This document shows, piece by piece, positions 22,360-36,752 of a stretch of DNA of 64,000 nt. The DNA lies in the NCBI GenBank assembly GCA_003868215.1, contig QWDQ01000029.1:62001-126000 (forward strand). The letters are read 5' to 3'. A program made the position numbers and the translations under genes. The notes beneath the pieces were generated by a model. That model was not told where the DNA came from and did no database searches. It was given only the letters and a program-made list of their open reading frames with translations. The stretch comes from Pseudophaeomoniella oleicola. Its lineage: Eukaryota; Ascomycota; Eurotiomycetes; Phaeomoniellales; Phaeomoniellaceae. How positions within the stretch are numbered: the stretch's first letter is position 1; each line of letters opens with the position of its first letter.

Positions 22360-23400
22360 ATGCAAGGTTTTGGCATGGGACGTTATGTCCCACCAGAACT
22401 CGAGGGGACATCATCGTTTAATCAGGCTTCCGGAAAAGGCCATGCTCTGGGAGCTCGGGCACGCAAACTAAAGTCTGAAGGCATCCTTACTGTTCGATTT
22501 GAGTTACCATTCTCTGTATGGTGCACACACTGTAAGCCGGAGCAAATCATTGGACAAGGAGTCCGATTCAATGCAGAGAAGAAGAAAGTGGGAAATTATT
22601 ATTCTACGCCAATATGGAGCTTCCGATTCAAGCATACGACCTGCGGTGGATGGATTGAAGTACGGACTGATCCACAGAATACCGCCTACGTTGTCACAGA
22701 GGGCGGCAAACGAAGAGATACGGGTGAGGACAGGCTTGCAGAAGGAGAGATAATCATCGGAGCAAGCGAAGCCGATAAGGAAAGGCTTGAGAAAGAGGGG
22801 GCTTTTGGGGCACTGGAGAAGAAGGTGGAAGACAAGAGAGCGGCAGCTGGTGAGAAGGATCGGATAGAAGAGCTTTTGAAGCGGAGCGAACGGGATTGGG
22901 AAGATCCATACGAACGCAGTAAACGCCTAAGATCACAATTCAGAGAAGGACGGAATGTGCGCAAAGCTGACGCCGACCGAACTGAAAACCTAAAGGAGAA
23001 GCTGAGCCTCGGGATAGAGTTGGCTGCAGAACGGGAGGAAGACAGCGTGAGGGCTCAGCTAGTCGATTTCGGCGGTGATCAGGAAAAGCCACGTCGCTAC
23101 GAAGCAATGTTCTCGTCTCAGGGCGTTGATGAGGCTCCAAGCAAAAGTAGTGGGAAGCGTGGAAAGAAATTGAGTGCGGCTGACCTTTCTGCTGCGAAGA
23201 AAGCTAGTCTAACGCAGGAGTTGAGGGGGAACACGAAAGCGGTAATGGATCCATTTCGGACGGGTGGTTCTGCATGGAAGCCTACGATCAAGCGGAAGGG
23301 ATTACAGGAAAAGCCACCACCGGTCACGAAGCCACCAGAACCGACAGTTTCAGATGTGACGACCCGTAGTGCGGCGTTGGTTGATTATGATTCTGATTGA
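22360..23400 (+). CDS. Yju2/CCDC130 (CWC16) family splicing factor
   Basis: Spliceosome-associated protein of the DUF572 family, which acts around the first catalytic step in the nucleus. Intronless, 346 residues, starting MQGFGMGRYVPPELEG. The diagnostic region is present: CTHCKPEQIIGQGVRFNAEKKKVGNYYSTPIWSF, then a second ligand pair (KHTTCGG) and EVRTDPQNTAYVV. The first metal-ligand pair is C-x2-C; the second appears as H-x2-C, where animal CCDC130 has C-x2-C. The rest is charged helical sequence (coiled coil, residues 130-220) and a basic disordered tail ending ALVDYDSD. The start and tail match the CCDC130 branch better than Yju2 proper. Very likely real, with moderate confidence on which branch. 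Confidence 0.9.
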   Translation: MQGFGMGRYVPPELEGTSSFNQASGKGHALGARARKLKSEGILTVRFELPFSVWCTHCKPEQIIGQGVRFNAEKKKVGNYYSTPIWSFRFKHTTCGGWIEVRTDPQNTAYVVTEGGKRRDTGEDRLAEGEIIIGASEADKERLEKEGAFGALEKKVEDKRAAAGEKDRIEELLKRSERDWEDPYERSKRLRSQFREGRNVRKADADRTENLKEKLSLGIELAAEREEDSVRAQLVDFGGDQEKPRRYEAMFSSQGVDEAPSKSSGKRGKKLSAADLSAAKKASLTQELRGNTKAVMDPFRTGGSAWKPTIKRKGLQEKPPPVTKPPEPTVSDVTTRSAALVDYDSD

Positions 23401-23532
23401 TTACGATACCCCAAAATCCAGTACAGGACAATTTAACGTCCTCTTGTTCTATGCATGTCTTACAGTAGACCATTTAAATGCAGAACACCAGAACTTCATT
23501 AGTGCTTCAAAACGCTAACCGCGGGTATCACA

Positions 23533-24966
23533 TCAGATTTCCTCCTTCTTCGTCGGCTGGACTGGGAGTTTTCCACGCGGGGCACGCATTGGTAGCTGCC
23601 CTCTAGAAGGTCCTGGGCCACCACTTGGGGCTTGTGGTCTCGTCATGGCAGAAGCAAAGCCACCTGGAGGAGGAGGCGGTCTGGTCTGACTAGCCCACGG
23701 TGCTTTTGTGACGCCGTCTACCATACCGACTGGCTTTGATGAATTACCAGCCCATGGTGCTGCCGTTGCTGGAGCCCTAGAGATGTCGGGATTATTTGCA
23801 GCGAGTGGATTGCGCAGTGGCTGGCTCGTTGCATGTGTAGTGGTTGGCAGCTGCTTTGCATCGGGGTCCTTTTCCCAACGGAAGAGTGATCCGAAAGGAA
23901 AATGTTGGACTACGGGAAACTTGGAGAGAACTTCCGCGTTGTACATCTTGACCATGCCCTTGTTTATCTTGGCCCAACCCGTTCGAATGCCACTGATGTC
24001 GTAAAGCACTGGACTGTGTTCCCAGAATGGACCCTTTTTAACATCATAGATATTCCCTATCGCCGAGAAGTACATGTTTGTCTTTCGCTCTCGCTGAACA
24101 ACGTCCAGCTTCGTGACTGCTGATGCATCGGGAGTATCAGGAAGAGATCCTTCTAATGGCGTTGGTTGATCTTCCATGATAGCGGGTGCGTACTGGGCGG
24201 ATCCGAATATGTAAGGCAGGAATGAATTATCATCGAGTCCCCAAACACCATGTGACCCTGCAGGCTCAAGTGTATATGTCTTGATCAGTTGACGAATTAA
24301 GTGGAGGTATGGTTCAAAGACACCTAATGCGATGCCCCTTTCTTCAACGCCTGGACCATCCAGTGCAAAACCACCGAGTTTCCAAATTCCAGCGAGGAAT
24401 GCTAGAAAGCTTAGTTCGTGGCCTGTACCATAGTCTAATCTCTGAGAGCTTCCAAAGCTGCCTAAGAAGTAGGCCTTGAGTTCTTCCAGAGCACCATCCT
24501 GCATCGTAGATGACCGAAAGCCTAAGACATCAAGAGAAACAAATTCCGCTAAGATGCCATCTGCACGTTCCTCGACAAGGTTATACCATTTCCTGAAACT
24601 GATATTACCAAAACGCCGAGGACCAGTATCTGGCGGGATCTCTTGGATGAACGACTCTAATCGGTCGATCATATGCCGTAGCTTTGTGACAGGCTCGGAA
24701 AACTGCACGGCATCTGATCCGATTTCAAACGTTTGGGCTTTGACTGGATTATCAGGGTCGATCTTCCGAGGAATTAATGAGCGATTCAGTTGTAGAGCAA
24801 AAGTCATGAGATCTTTATAAGCGAGAGAGGTAAGGAAGAAGGTGACATCTGGCCCATCATGGATTTTTTTGGATGGTTTAGCAAATGGCTGTGGTTCTGA
24901 AGAGTCGAGGATCTCAAGCCTTGCATCATTCGCCAGTGTCCCCTGGTCCTCTTCCTTTGAGGCCAT
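23533..24966 (-). CDS. rrd1: Serine/threonine-protein phosphatase 2A activator (PTPA, Rrd1-type)
   Basis: Peptidyl-prolyl isomerase/PTPA that activates PP2A catalytic subunits, in cytosol and nucleus. Intronless, 477 residues, ATG 24966. Core PTPA signatures are visible: FGNISFRKWY, YFLGSFGSSQRLDYGTGHELSFLAFL, GSHGVWGLDDNSFLPYIFGSAQ, NIYDVKKGPFWEHSPVLYDIS and KFPVVQHFPFGSLFRWEKD. After about residue 370 follows a Pro/Ala/Gly-rich disordered tail (TRPPPPPGGFASAMTRP), typical of the Rrd1 branch in filamentous fungi; Rrd2 proteins usually lack so long a tail. Divergent from the AT-hook protein gene with a 416-bp spacer. Confidence 0.93.
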   Translation of the reverse strand: MASKEEDQGTLANDARLEILDSSEPQPFAKPSKKIHDGPDVTFFLTSLAYKDLMTFALQLNRSLIPRKIDPDNPVKAQTFEIGSDAVQFSEPVTKLRHMIDRLESFIQEIPPDTGPRRFGNISFRKWYNLVEERADGILAEFVSLDVLGFRSSTMQDGALEELKAYFLGSFGSSQRLDYGTGHELSFLAFLAGIWKLGGFALDGPGVEERGIALGVFEPYLHLIRQLIKTYTLEPAGSHGVWGLDDNSFLPYIFGSAQYAPAIMEDQPTPLEGSLPDTPDASAVTKLDVVQRERKTNMYFSAIGNIYDVKKGPFWEHSPVLYDISGIRTGWAKINKGMVKMYNAEVLSKFPVVQHFPFGSLFRWEKDPDAKQLPTTTHATSQPLRNPLAANNPDISRAPATAAPWAGNSSKPVGMVDGVTKAPWASQTRPPPPPGGFASAMTRPQAPSGGPGPSRGQLPMRAPRGKLPVQPTKKEEI

Positions 24967-25382
24967 CTAACCGTTGGAGGATGATCTGTTGCCACAAAGC
25001 ACAAGGTTCGGTAGGGACAAGGTATGCCTAGTTGAAGAGGGGAATATTACCCAGAGACGGCTTTCAGGCTGTTGATAATGAACTGTCGCAATATTACGGG
25101 TCATAAAAGTTGATTGTTGATGTATCTATCAAAGCACCTCGTTGATCTTGAGACGCATAGCATCATTGCGTCAGACCCCGGTCCGGTTTGGTGGAGAACG
25201 GAGTTAATATAGCGTAGCAAGAGCCGCCGCGATGATCTGGAGGCAGAAACGTAAACAAATGCTTCCCCAGATTCTCCACCACGTGCTACCCTGCCCTGTC
25301 CAGACGGTCAGTTCACTTATCGACCTTCTCACAGGAGTAGTATTGGGATAACATCCCCTTGATTGTCACACACTTCACGTTG
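24967..25382. promoter_or_regulatory. Bidirectional promoter region
   Basis: 416 bp between the divergent starts of rrd1 and the AT-hook/Myb-like gene. No gene is seen inside. Confidence 0.5.
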
Positions 25383-27770
25383 ATGGCTATGGAATATGTG
25401 AGGTCCACCCTCTTCGGGCGCACCCGGCTTGCGCAAGCATCACCTTACACGTCAGAGCAAGTGGAAAGCGCTAAGAGATCCAGCGACATACTGAACGATG
25501 TCTCAAGTGGAGTGGTCTCTACTGGTGGCAACAAAACATTGAAGCGTAAGATCGGTGAGACATCGACCGAAACCGGTCAAGAACCACCTACAAGGCGCCG
25601 CGCTACGGTTGCGATACCAGCAGATGGGGAGCGCGACCAGGGTACAAAGTTGAGACGGATAAATAAATCGCAAAAGGCGATGCATTCAAGAAAATCAATC
25701 GATGTGTTTGACGTTGGTCCACTATCACCACCAAGAATATCGCATAATCTCCGAAGTGCGACACCAGTCGACAATGCCAGAGCTGGCAATTCTGGAAGGA
25801 ACGCCTTGCGCGACGATCAAAGCGCGCAGTCTCCAAAACGAAGGCTTACCACTGAAGAGATCCAGCCAGACAACGGTACCAGTCCTGCAGCAAACACAAG
25901 AGCAAAGGCGAGGCCTGCGGATGGAAATAGGGGAGCGTCGGAATCAACGCTCAGGCAAAGCCCGAAGCCAGCGAAGACCGCTCGCAGAGGTCGTCCGCCA
26001 AAATCTCGACGGCCACAAAGTCCCCAAGGCGAAGAAACAAGGGTTGAGGTCGGGCAAGAGCAGGAAAACCCTGAATCGGCTGTCACTGGTAAGAACGAAG
26101 AGGGAAACATTAGACCAGGTAGCAGAGGGGCTGGCGTGAGCAAAAGAAGCACTCGTCAAAACCCTCAACAAGTCAAAGTAGTTGCCCAAACACCGCCACA
26201 AACGAGAGCGAGGGGACGTCTAGCACGTACAAGAGAAGTCAATTCCGCTGTAGAAGATCCAGACACTGCAGAAACCGTCAATGATGTGGAAGCAGGAGTG
26301 ACTGGATCGACAGCGGAGCCGAGAGAACAGGAGTTAAGGCACGCCAATCATAGCGAGGATGCCGAGGATCAGGATGACGAGGACAATGAGGCTGACGAGG
26401 GTGACGAGGGTAATGAGGATCAAGATACACATCGTAGTGTAAGAGCCGAAAATGATCTAGAAGCAGCGGATGGTGTCGTCCCATCTGAACAAGATTCAAG
26501 CATTCAGGAACAAGACGATAAAATCAGAGGCAAATCAAGTCATAGACTTGATATCACCCGATGGAACGGTGCAATTATCTTGTCCGGGGCCAACATGTTC
26601 TGGTTGGACTATCATGAGGCTCTTTCTGAAGTATACGAGGTCTTGGAAGATCAAAATAGGATCCGGGGCGGGAATGTTCATGTGAAACAGATACTGAAAA
26701 ACATAAAGCAAGCTGAAAGTCACTACCATAAGCTGGAGGGAATATCAGAGAGCCCTTCTAACCAGGTCGACGAGATCAACGCTTCCATTGAGCGAAATCT
26801 ACAAAAGATCCGGAAAACTGAGTATGATTTGAGACCGAACACGATTGCACGCGCTGGGCATGTTGACGCCGATGGCAAGCGGATGATTCAGAACATCTAT
26901 GTCAAGATAATACCACGGCTTGGCCTGCTCCTTCGCAAAGCACTACTTTCTAGGTACGAAGGAGAGAGGTCTAGGGAATGGACGACTCTCGCACTGAACG
27001 ATTTCGTGTTGATTGCGAGTGTTATCGTAAGGTTTTGCGAAACAGCACGGAAATGGAAACCCAAACTTGACATACGCAGACTTATACGTCGTACTCAGAA
27101 ACTGAAAGTGAAGACAGAAGCACTGGAAAAACTGTATCAGAAGGAACTACGCAGGCATGAGTTTGAACAAAAGGCATCAGTCCGGGCTCGAAGGCTTGAG
27201 CAAGCAAGGATAGAGCGCGAAACATGGAAGATGCAGCGAATGAGGGAAGAAAAAGAGCTAGCAAGAGCCAAACGGGAACTACTCGCAGCTGCAGCGGGTT
27301 CTTGGCTCACCTACCCTCGTCCCAGCCCTCAGCTAGGCAGACTCCAGGGCAACGAAGGTGATGCGAGGCATACACCAGCGCCGTCCACACCTCGACGAAA
27401 TGGGGTTGCTGCTGATTCGTCGGAGATTGGGGCAAACGATCTGCTTGTGAGGACACCTTTAAGCGCTAGAGTTCACCATGGAAACACTCGCGCGACCGAT
27501 TCGAGCACAGCACACCAAGAACGTCGGGCGAAGGATCTGGAGTGGACTATTGAGGAGGAGGAAGCACTCCTCAATGCGTTACAGGAGTTCCAAGGCGAGT
27601 CCCGATATTTTGATATCTTTCAAGCATACTCTGGGCAGCAGTTGGCCGGGCGAGACATGGATGCCATTGAGAGAAAGGCAAAGGCGATCAAAGCGACACT
27701 CATCAACGAGATGAGAGGCACCCAAGAGTATCATGATTTTGACTTTTTGTGGAGCGTTTCCGACTCGTGA
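25383..27770 (+). CDS. Putative chromatin protein with AT-hook and C-terminal Myb/SANT-like domain
   Basis: Not matched to a named protein. Intronless, 795 residues from ATG 25383 (upstream the frame opens only at a TTG). The first 400 residues are disordered and basic, with an AT-hook core (RRGRPPKSRRP) near residue 202. A long Asp/Glu tract (EDQDDEDNEADEGDEGNEDQD) follows near 320-340. The region from about 390 to 650 is mostly helical and looks folded (DITRWNGAIILSG...MFWLDYHEAL), then becomes a charged single helix (about 575-640, rich in Arg/Glu). The C-terminus reads LEWTIEEEEALLNALQEF...FDIFQAYSGQQLAGRDMDAIERKAKAIK, which fits a Myb/SANT three-helix pattern with a telobox-like L-x-GRD third helix. 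DNA or nucleosome binding is inferred. Confidence 0.8.
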   Translation: MAMEYVRSTLFGRTRLAQASPYTSEQVESAKRSSDILNDVSSGVVSTGGNKTLKRKIGETSTETGQEPPTRRRATVAIPADGERDQGTKLRRINKSQKAMHSRKSIDVFDVGPLSPPRISHNLRSATPVDNARAGNSGRNALRDDQSAQSPKRRLTTEEIQPDNGTSPAANTRAKARPADGNRGASESTLRQSPKPAKTARRGRPPKSRRPQSPQGEETRVEVGQEQENPESAVTGKNEEGNIRPGSRGAGVSKRSTRQNPQQVKVVAQTPPQTRARGRLARTREVNSAVEDPDTAETVNDVEAGVTGSTAEPREQELRHANHSEDAEDQDDEDNEADEGDEGNEDQDTHRSVRAENDLEAADGVVPSEQDSSIQEQDDKIRGKSSHRLDITRWNGAIILSGANMFWLDYHEALSEVYEVLEDQNRIRGGNVHVKQILKNIKQAESHYHKLEGISESPSNQVDEINASIERNLQKIRKTEYDLRPNTIARAGHVDADGKRMIQNIYVKIIPRLGLLLRKALLSRYEGERSREWTTLALNDFVLIASVIVRFCETARKWKPKLDIRRLIRRTQKLKVKTEALEKLYQKELRRHEFEQKASVRARRLEQARIERETWKMQRMREEKELARAKRELLAAAAGSWLTYPRPSPQLGRLQGNEGDARHTPAPSTPRRNGVAADSSEIGANDLLVRTPLSARVHHGNTRATDSSTAHQERRAKDLEWTIEEEEALLNALQEFQGESRYFDIFQAYSGQQLAGRDMDAIERKAKAIKATLINEMRGTQEYHDFDFLWSVSDS

Positions 27771-28604
27771 AGTCTTTGTCCTTCCCGACTGGTCCGTTTG
27801 GGTAGTTTGTTGTCTTTGCGCTGGACGGTTGTTTTGTGTATGGGCTATGATTCAGAGGGTACAGCTCTTGATGAGGGATGATGAGATCAATGACCCAATG
27901 ACAAGCGTATATCCACATGAATTCATATCTGTCTGACTTCGGTGGTTTAGATGACGGTGAAAAGCAGCTCATGAATACAATGGAACAAAGACACGCCTGA
28001 GGGAATCCGCACCAACCTTTCACGCGTATGACTAGAATAGACGCACGTTGACGTTTGTCAAACTCTCATTGTTGATATTTAACACTCGCTGTACTCTCTA
28101 CGAAGTATTCACAGTACTGCTGTAATATATATGAATATATATTGGGGGCAGAGGCATTCTTCTTGTGAGGGTTCTCGGACCAACTGCCCTAACCATAATA
28201 ATTAATTAGTGGAACTTAACAGGACGCGTTTAAAGACCAAGCGACGGAATCATTAGTGAGCTTCAGGCTATGCTCATGAAGTTGAGGGGTTTCACCTCGA
28301 GAGTATCAAGAGCCAACCATCACGAACGACCCTATTTGGGTCGCTGTTTCTCTCTACCTCGTGTCTCTACTGTACCATCAGCAAAGTTGTAATTACATCA
28401 GGTGTAACAACAGTTTGAGCGCGATTCATCTTCTTAGCTAGCGAATCTCGGCGCAATTGGGGACCCCCTTCTAAGTCGCTCATCCTTGTAAGCTGAATCG
28501 CATTTCCAGGGGTCCATGCTTGTGGCTAATCGAGATAGTTTACTTGAAGCACTCCTTGTTCTCGCGACACTTTCAAATAGAGCGTCGCAAGTTTGACAGA
28601 GAAG
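27771..28604. other. Intergenic region
   Basis: About 830 bp between two plus-strand genes. An AT-rich block (taatatatatgaatatatatt) lies near 28122-28142. No gene is seen; the downstream half should hold the promoter of the coiled-coil gene. Confidence 0.45.
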
Positions 28605-31600
28605 ATGGCCAGCGCGGAACAACCTACTGCCACTCTGCCCACTGAGAATGGGGCTACGGAACCAGCGAGCGCAGAGTCCAAAAGGTCACCGACGACGACG
28701 ACATCAGTGCCTCCAAAAAGGCCAGCTACAACCGCTACGCGTCCTGCGCCTAGTACAAGAGCACAATCTACCGCTACCAAGGCTACAAGTTCCAGTTCGA
28801 GCCGAAATACTACGGGAAGCACACTGAACAAACCACCTGCCCGTCCAACGACGATTGGATCTACAACGACTGTCCGCAAGCCTCCCACGAGCACAGGAGC
28901 GACGTCGTCGACCGCTACCACGCATCGGCCGCGCATGTCAACCAGCTCTATTGACACTGTAGATGAGAAGAAAAAGGCTACAATCTCAGGTGCGCCTAAA
29001 CGCGTATCGTTAGCACCATCGAACGCGACGCCACGGACGACTGCTTCGAAGCCTGTATCTGCGACTCATGATAGACGAGCCTCTACTGCTTCATCGGCGA
29101 CAGCTGAGAAGAAACCGGTGGCTAGAGCGAATGTTCTTAGTCCTACAAAAACAACACGCACACCCACAACACCTAGCAGTAGACCCGCCCCAGCATCTAC
29201 GCCAGTCTCCCGCACAGCGCGGACAGCGACATCGTCTCTTAAAAGTGCTGGCGTGACTGATACCAAGAAGCGGTTGAGTACGATACCAGCTTCGCCAGCA
29301 GTGAAAGAGGGTGCGCAGCCTCCAGATGATGATAAAGAGAACGAGGGTACCTCCGGGGCCGAAACGGCGAGCACGAAGGGTCCCATGCGACCGCCTTTAG
29401 GACATCGTCAATCAACTAGGTCGGCAGCCTTACAACAGCGAATCCGAGAATTCGAGATTGTTAATGAGATGCTTCAAGCGGCGATGGCTGCCGAGGATGC
29501 AGGCGATGAACCTGAGAAAGATGCGAAGAGTGTAGAGATCGACGAGACGATCTCCAAGCTGAAAGAGGATCTAGAGAAGGCCAAAACCGCTGGAGAACAA
29601 GGCGTTAGTGAAGTAGATGATCAAGATGTGGCTGTCGAAGCTGCTGTCGAGACCGAGCGCGGATTGGCAGAAACTGCGGCTGCTTCGGCCAACGACAAGA
29701 CCGAGGAAATGACCAGCCTCCAAGGTCAATTGGAAGAGCGCACGGAAAAGATCCAACTACTAGAAGAAGAACTGGCTGGTTTGCAGGCTAAGATGAGTGA
29801 ATTTGGCAAATCCGCAGACGAAGAGGCTGCAAAAGTCACCCAAGCAGCAGAGGCCATACGTACGGAACATGCTACCAAGATTGACGAGCTCACTCTCATG
29901 CATGCTCAGGAAATCGACGCATTGAACCAGAAACTCAAAGATGCCGAGACTGCGCAGCAAAATCATGCAGAACAAGCCTTGAAAGATCTCGAGGAAGCGA
30001 GGCAATCTGCACAAGAAGCCGGAGACTCCAAAGTGTCAGGACTGATCGAGGCCCAAAAGCACTCTCATGAAGAGGCACTTGCGGTGCTTGAACAAGAGCT
30101 AGCAACTCAAAAGGAGTCCTCCACTGCCGTCCTGTCTCAGTTGAAGGATGTACAGGCACGATTACTTGACTACGAACATCAAGTCCATGCTGCGAATCAG
30201 AAGGTTGCCGAACAGGCGAAGGAGATTGAGGTTCACCAGGACGAGCTTTCCAATAGGGATCGTGAATTGAAAGGTCAAGGTGCTGTCGTCAAAAGCCTAC
30301 AAGATGAAATTGTAGCGCTACAACAGTCCAATGAAGATCAAGTCAGTGAAGTGCGTACCAGCTCGGCACAGAAAGTAGCGGAACTTGAAGCAAAGGTTCA
30401 TGCTCTCACAAATGAAGTTGAACAATCTCGAGGTGATGCGGGTCAAGCGGGTGCCGCTCACGAGGAGGCGCTGTCGGCCAAAATCAAGGAAATTGAAGGT
30501 CTCGGTGAAGTGATTGAAAAGTTGCAGCTGGAAGTACAAAAGGTGCATGAATCCAAATCGAATGAATCCGAGCAACAGCTGCTTGCTATCAGGCAGGACC
30601 ACGATCAAGCCATTTCGACACTCAAGTCCGATCATGCTAAGGCTATTGCTTCTATGTCTGAAGAACACGCCGCTGCCATTGAGAAGCTTGCAAGCGAATC
30701 GCATTCTACAAGGCTCTCCCATGAAGAACAGCTCAATGCGTTGCAAGCAGAGCATGCTGCTGTCAAGTCTGAGCTACGAAGGGCCGAGTCTGCCATTCAA
30801 GATGCCCGAGCGGAGGCTACGAAGAGTCTCGACAGTATTAGTAGCACCCATGCCGATGAGATAGCAACTCTCAAGGCGAAACTTGACGAATCGGAACATG
30901 CGTTAGCCGATGCTAACAGATCCATTGAAGACTCAAAGAGAGCTACCGAGGAGTCTATGTCGAAAATCACTCAGGAGTTAGAAGCAAAGGTTGACTCTTT
31001 GTCTGCTCAATCAACCAAGGATACCTCGGCGTTGAAGAACGCTCGTGGTGATTTAGAGGCCGCACAGAGCCAAGTTGAGAGTTTCAAGCATATCATTGAG
31101 TCGCTAGAGAAGGAAAGCCAGAGCAAAGATGAAGATCAATTAAAAGCCTTGGATAAAGCTAAGGAGGAAGCTGCCTCAATAGCTGAAAGACTTCAACAAC
31201 AATCCTCTGCCGTCAAAGCTGCTCAGGAGGACCATCAGGCTGCAATTGAATCAGTAAAGGCCGAGCATGCCGCCGCGCTTAAGCGCTTAGAGCAGGATCT
31301 TTCTGAAAAGTATGAGACGGATCTACGCGAACTCCAGAATAAATACGATAGCATCACTGCGTCGAGTGGTGATTCAACGGCGACGCATGAGAAAGAACTA
31401 CAGGACCTGAAGTCTACGCATGATTTAGCGCTCAAAGAATCAGCCGATATGATCGCAGGGATTCATGAAGCCCATTTTGCGGAAATCGAACAAGTCAAGA
31501 AAGCCCTTGTCGATGACCACACTGTGAAGGTTCGGGACTTAGAAGAGTCATACGCACGAAGATTCAACGCCATGCAAAAGCAGCATGACAAAGCGCTAAC

Positions 31601-33155
31601 AGACCTGAGGAAAGAACTGGATGGGTCATTGGCCAGGTCTGGTTCTACCGACGAATCCTATGCACAGGCGCTTAGCACGGTTGAAGCAGAATTAGCACGC
31701 TACAAGGTATTGCTAGAAAACTCGTCCAAAGAAGCCGAGTCCAATTTGAATGCCGCAACTACTGAACAAATAGAAGCACTCAAGGCGGAAGTTGATACAT
31801 ATAAGAATGAAAAAGACAAGGCCTCGCAAGCCGCGGATGATGCTGTTGCAAAGATAAAGGATCTGGAAACAAAGATCACCACTGATCAGGAAACAATTAT
31901 CAAGTTGACAAATGCCGCGGAGGAAGCGAACAAGTTGATGGGCGGGCAAGGCAAGGTTGCCGATGATCTCCGAATGCAACTCGATGAACTTATCAAGAAG
32001 CACGACAATGCTGTCCAGTCCCACTCATCGGAAATTTCAAAATTGCAGGAGCAGATAGAGGAACAGTCCAGAGGAAACTCGGATAAGGACGCTTTATTCA
32101 AAGTGGCCAATACTCGTGCTGAAGAGGCAGAAGACGCCCTGGCAGCTGCACAAAGCTCACTGCGTGATCTTTCCCGTGTGAAAGATCAGCTGGCTTCCGC
32201 AATGGCCGAATCAGAGACCCACAGGTCAAACTATGATGCCGCCATCAAGGAGATCGAAACCCTTAAGACGTCAGCTGAAACCGGAGCAGCAAGTAAGAGC
32301 GAGATCTCTGCTCAGATCACAGAGATTGAAAGCCTTCTGAAAAGTGCGCAGGAGCAGAATGAAGCTCTTTCAAATCAACTTGAGGCATCTTCAAACGCAG
32401 CTGAAGCCTCGGTCGCAAAGATCAAGGAATTGGAGGCGGGCTTATCAGCTGCACGGGAGGAGCTTGATCAAGTAAGACAAGCAGCTGACGCTTCCGCGGA
32501 TAAAGCCAAGGAGCTCGAGGCCTCTAATGAGGCGACACAGAATGAACTCAACGAGATCAAGAGAGCAGCCGAGGCGTCCGCTTCGAAGGCTAAAGAACTC
32601 GAAGAGAGTCTTGCAACGTCACGCAAAGAACTCGCCGATGCCAGGTACACCAAGAGCCCAGCCAGTTCGAGCCCTAGTCTTGCACAGAGCAAATGGGCTT
32701 CTACTCCGGTGGAGACCGCACCAACGGAAAACACAGCTGACGACCACGTTGCCCAACAAGAGACTGCATCCCCCACGGGTTCAAGACTTGGTTCAGCAAG
32801 ACGACAAAGTGTTGCAAGTCAGAAGGAAGGTGAGGAACTAGGCTCTTCTATTGCGGGGACGGTATGTGCATCCTCATCGCACGTCTGAGTCTTTACGCGT
32901 TTCTGTTATTTTTCCCTTTCGTGTTTTATGTTGCTAACGTGTGATTAGATGGCGAGCATTAGAGAGCAAATCCGTCAACTCGATGACCACAATGAAGCAG
33001 CTTTGCAAGACAATGCAAGGTATGAGTCCCCATGGAATCGTGTATGTAATGTTCTGACCATGTCTAGGCTCGTCAGCTTCATCAACCCTCATTTGGACCA
33101 AACATCTTCTGATCAGGTGGTCTCACGACCTACTACTGCTGGGTCAGCAGCTTGA
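28605..33155 (+). CDS. Long coiled-coil protein with basic Ser/Thr/Pro-rich head
   Basis: Function unknown. Exons 28605-32861, 32949-33019 and 33068-33155 (introns of 87 and 48 bp) encode 1471 residues; ATG 28605 is the first ATG. Residues 1-270 are basic, disordered and rich in Thr, Ser, Pro and Ala, like microtubule- or actin-binding heads. Residues about 270-1370 are almost continuous heptad-type coiled coil with repeated A/E/K/Q-rich units such as SKAKELE and ASADKAKELEAS. A short Ser/Thr linker precedes a conserved-looking C-terminal tip (ASIREQIRQLDDHNEAALQDNARLVSFINPH), split over the last exons. Similar fungal proteins are often labelled M-protein-repeat-like on composition only. A cytoskeletal or organelle-tether role is inference. 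Confidence 0.88.
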
Positions 33156-36463
<3,308 letters not shown>

Positions 36464-36752
36464 AGAAGAGAGATCAAGCTTTCTATAGGAGGAGTGATAA
36501 ACTTTCTCGTCAGATCTGCTTTAGATCTACAATGCAATCCCATGGTCTAATCTAGACTTTTATACATACGTACACATACCTGCAGAATCCAGGACTGGAA
36601 AATCTTCCTTACATGTCTATTCGTTCCCTTTATCATTCCCCAAACAATATGTATCATCATCGCTCATGAAACCCAAATCCATCAAACGTCCTCAAAAAAC
36701 CTTGATCGACTTTTAGTATTCCTCGTCGCCTGTATATGCAGTGAGGAGACAT
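36464..36752. other. Convergent spacer
   Basis: 289 bp between the stop codons of the sulfatase and the sugar transporter. It holds only the two 3' flanks. Confidence 0.5.
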
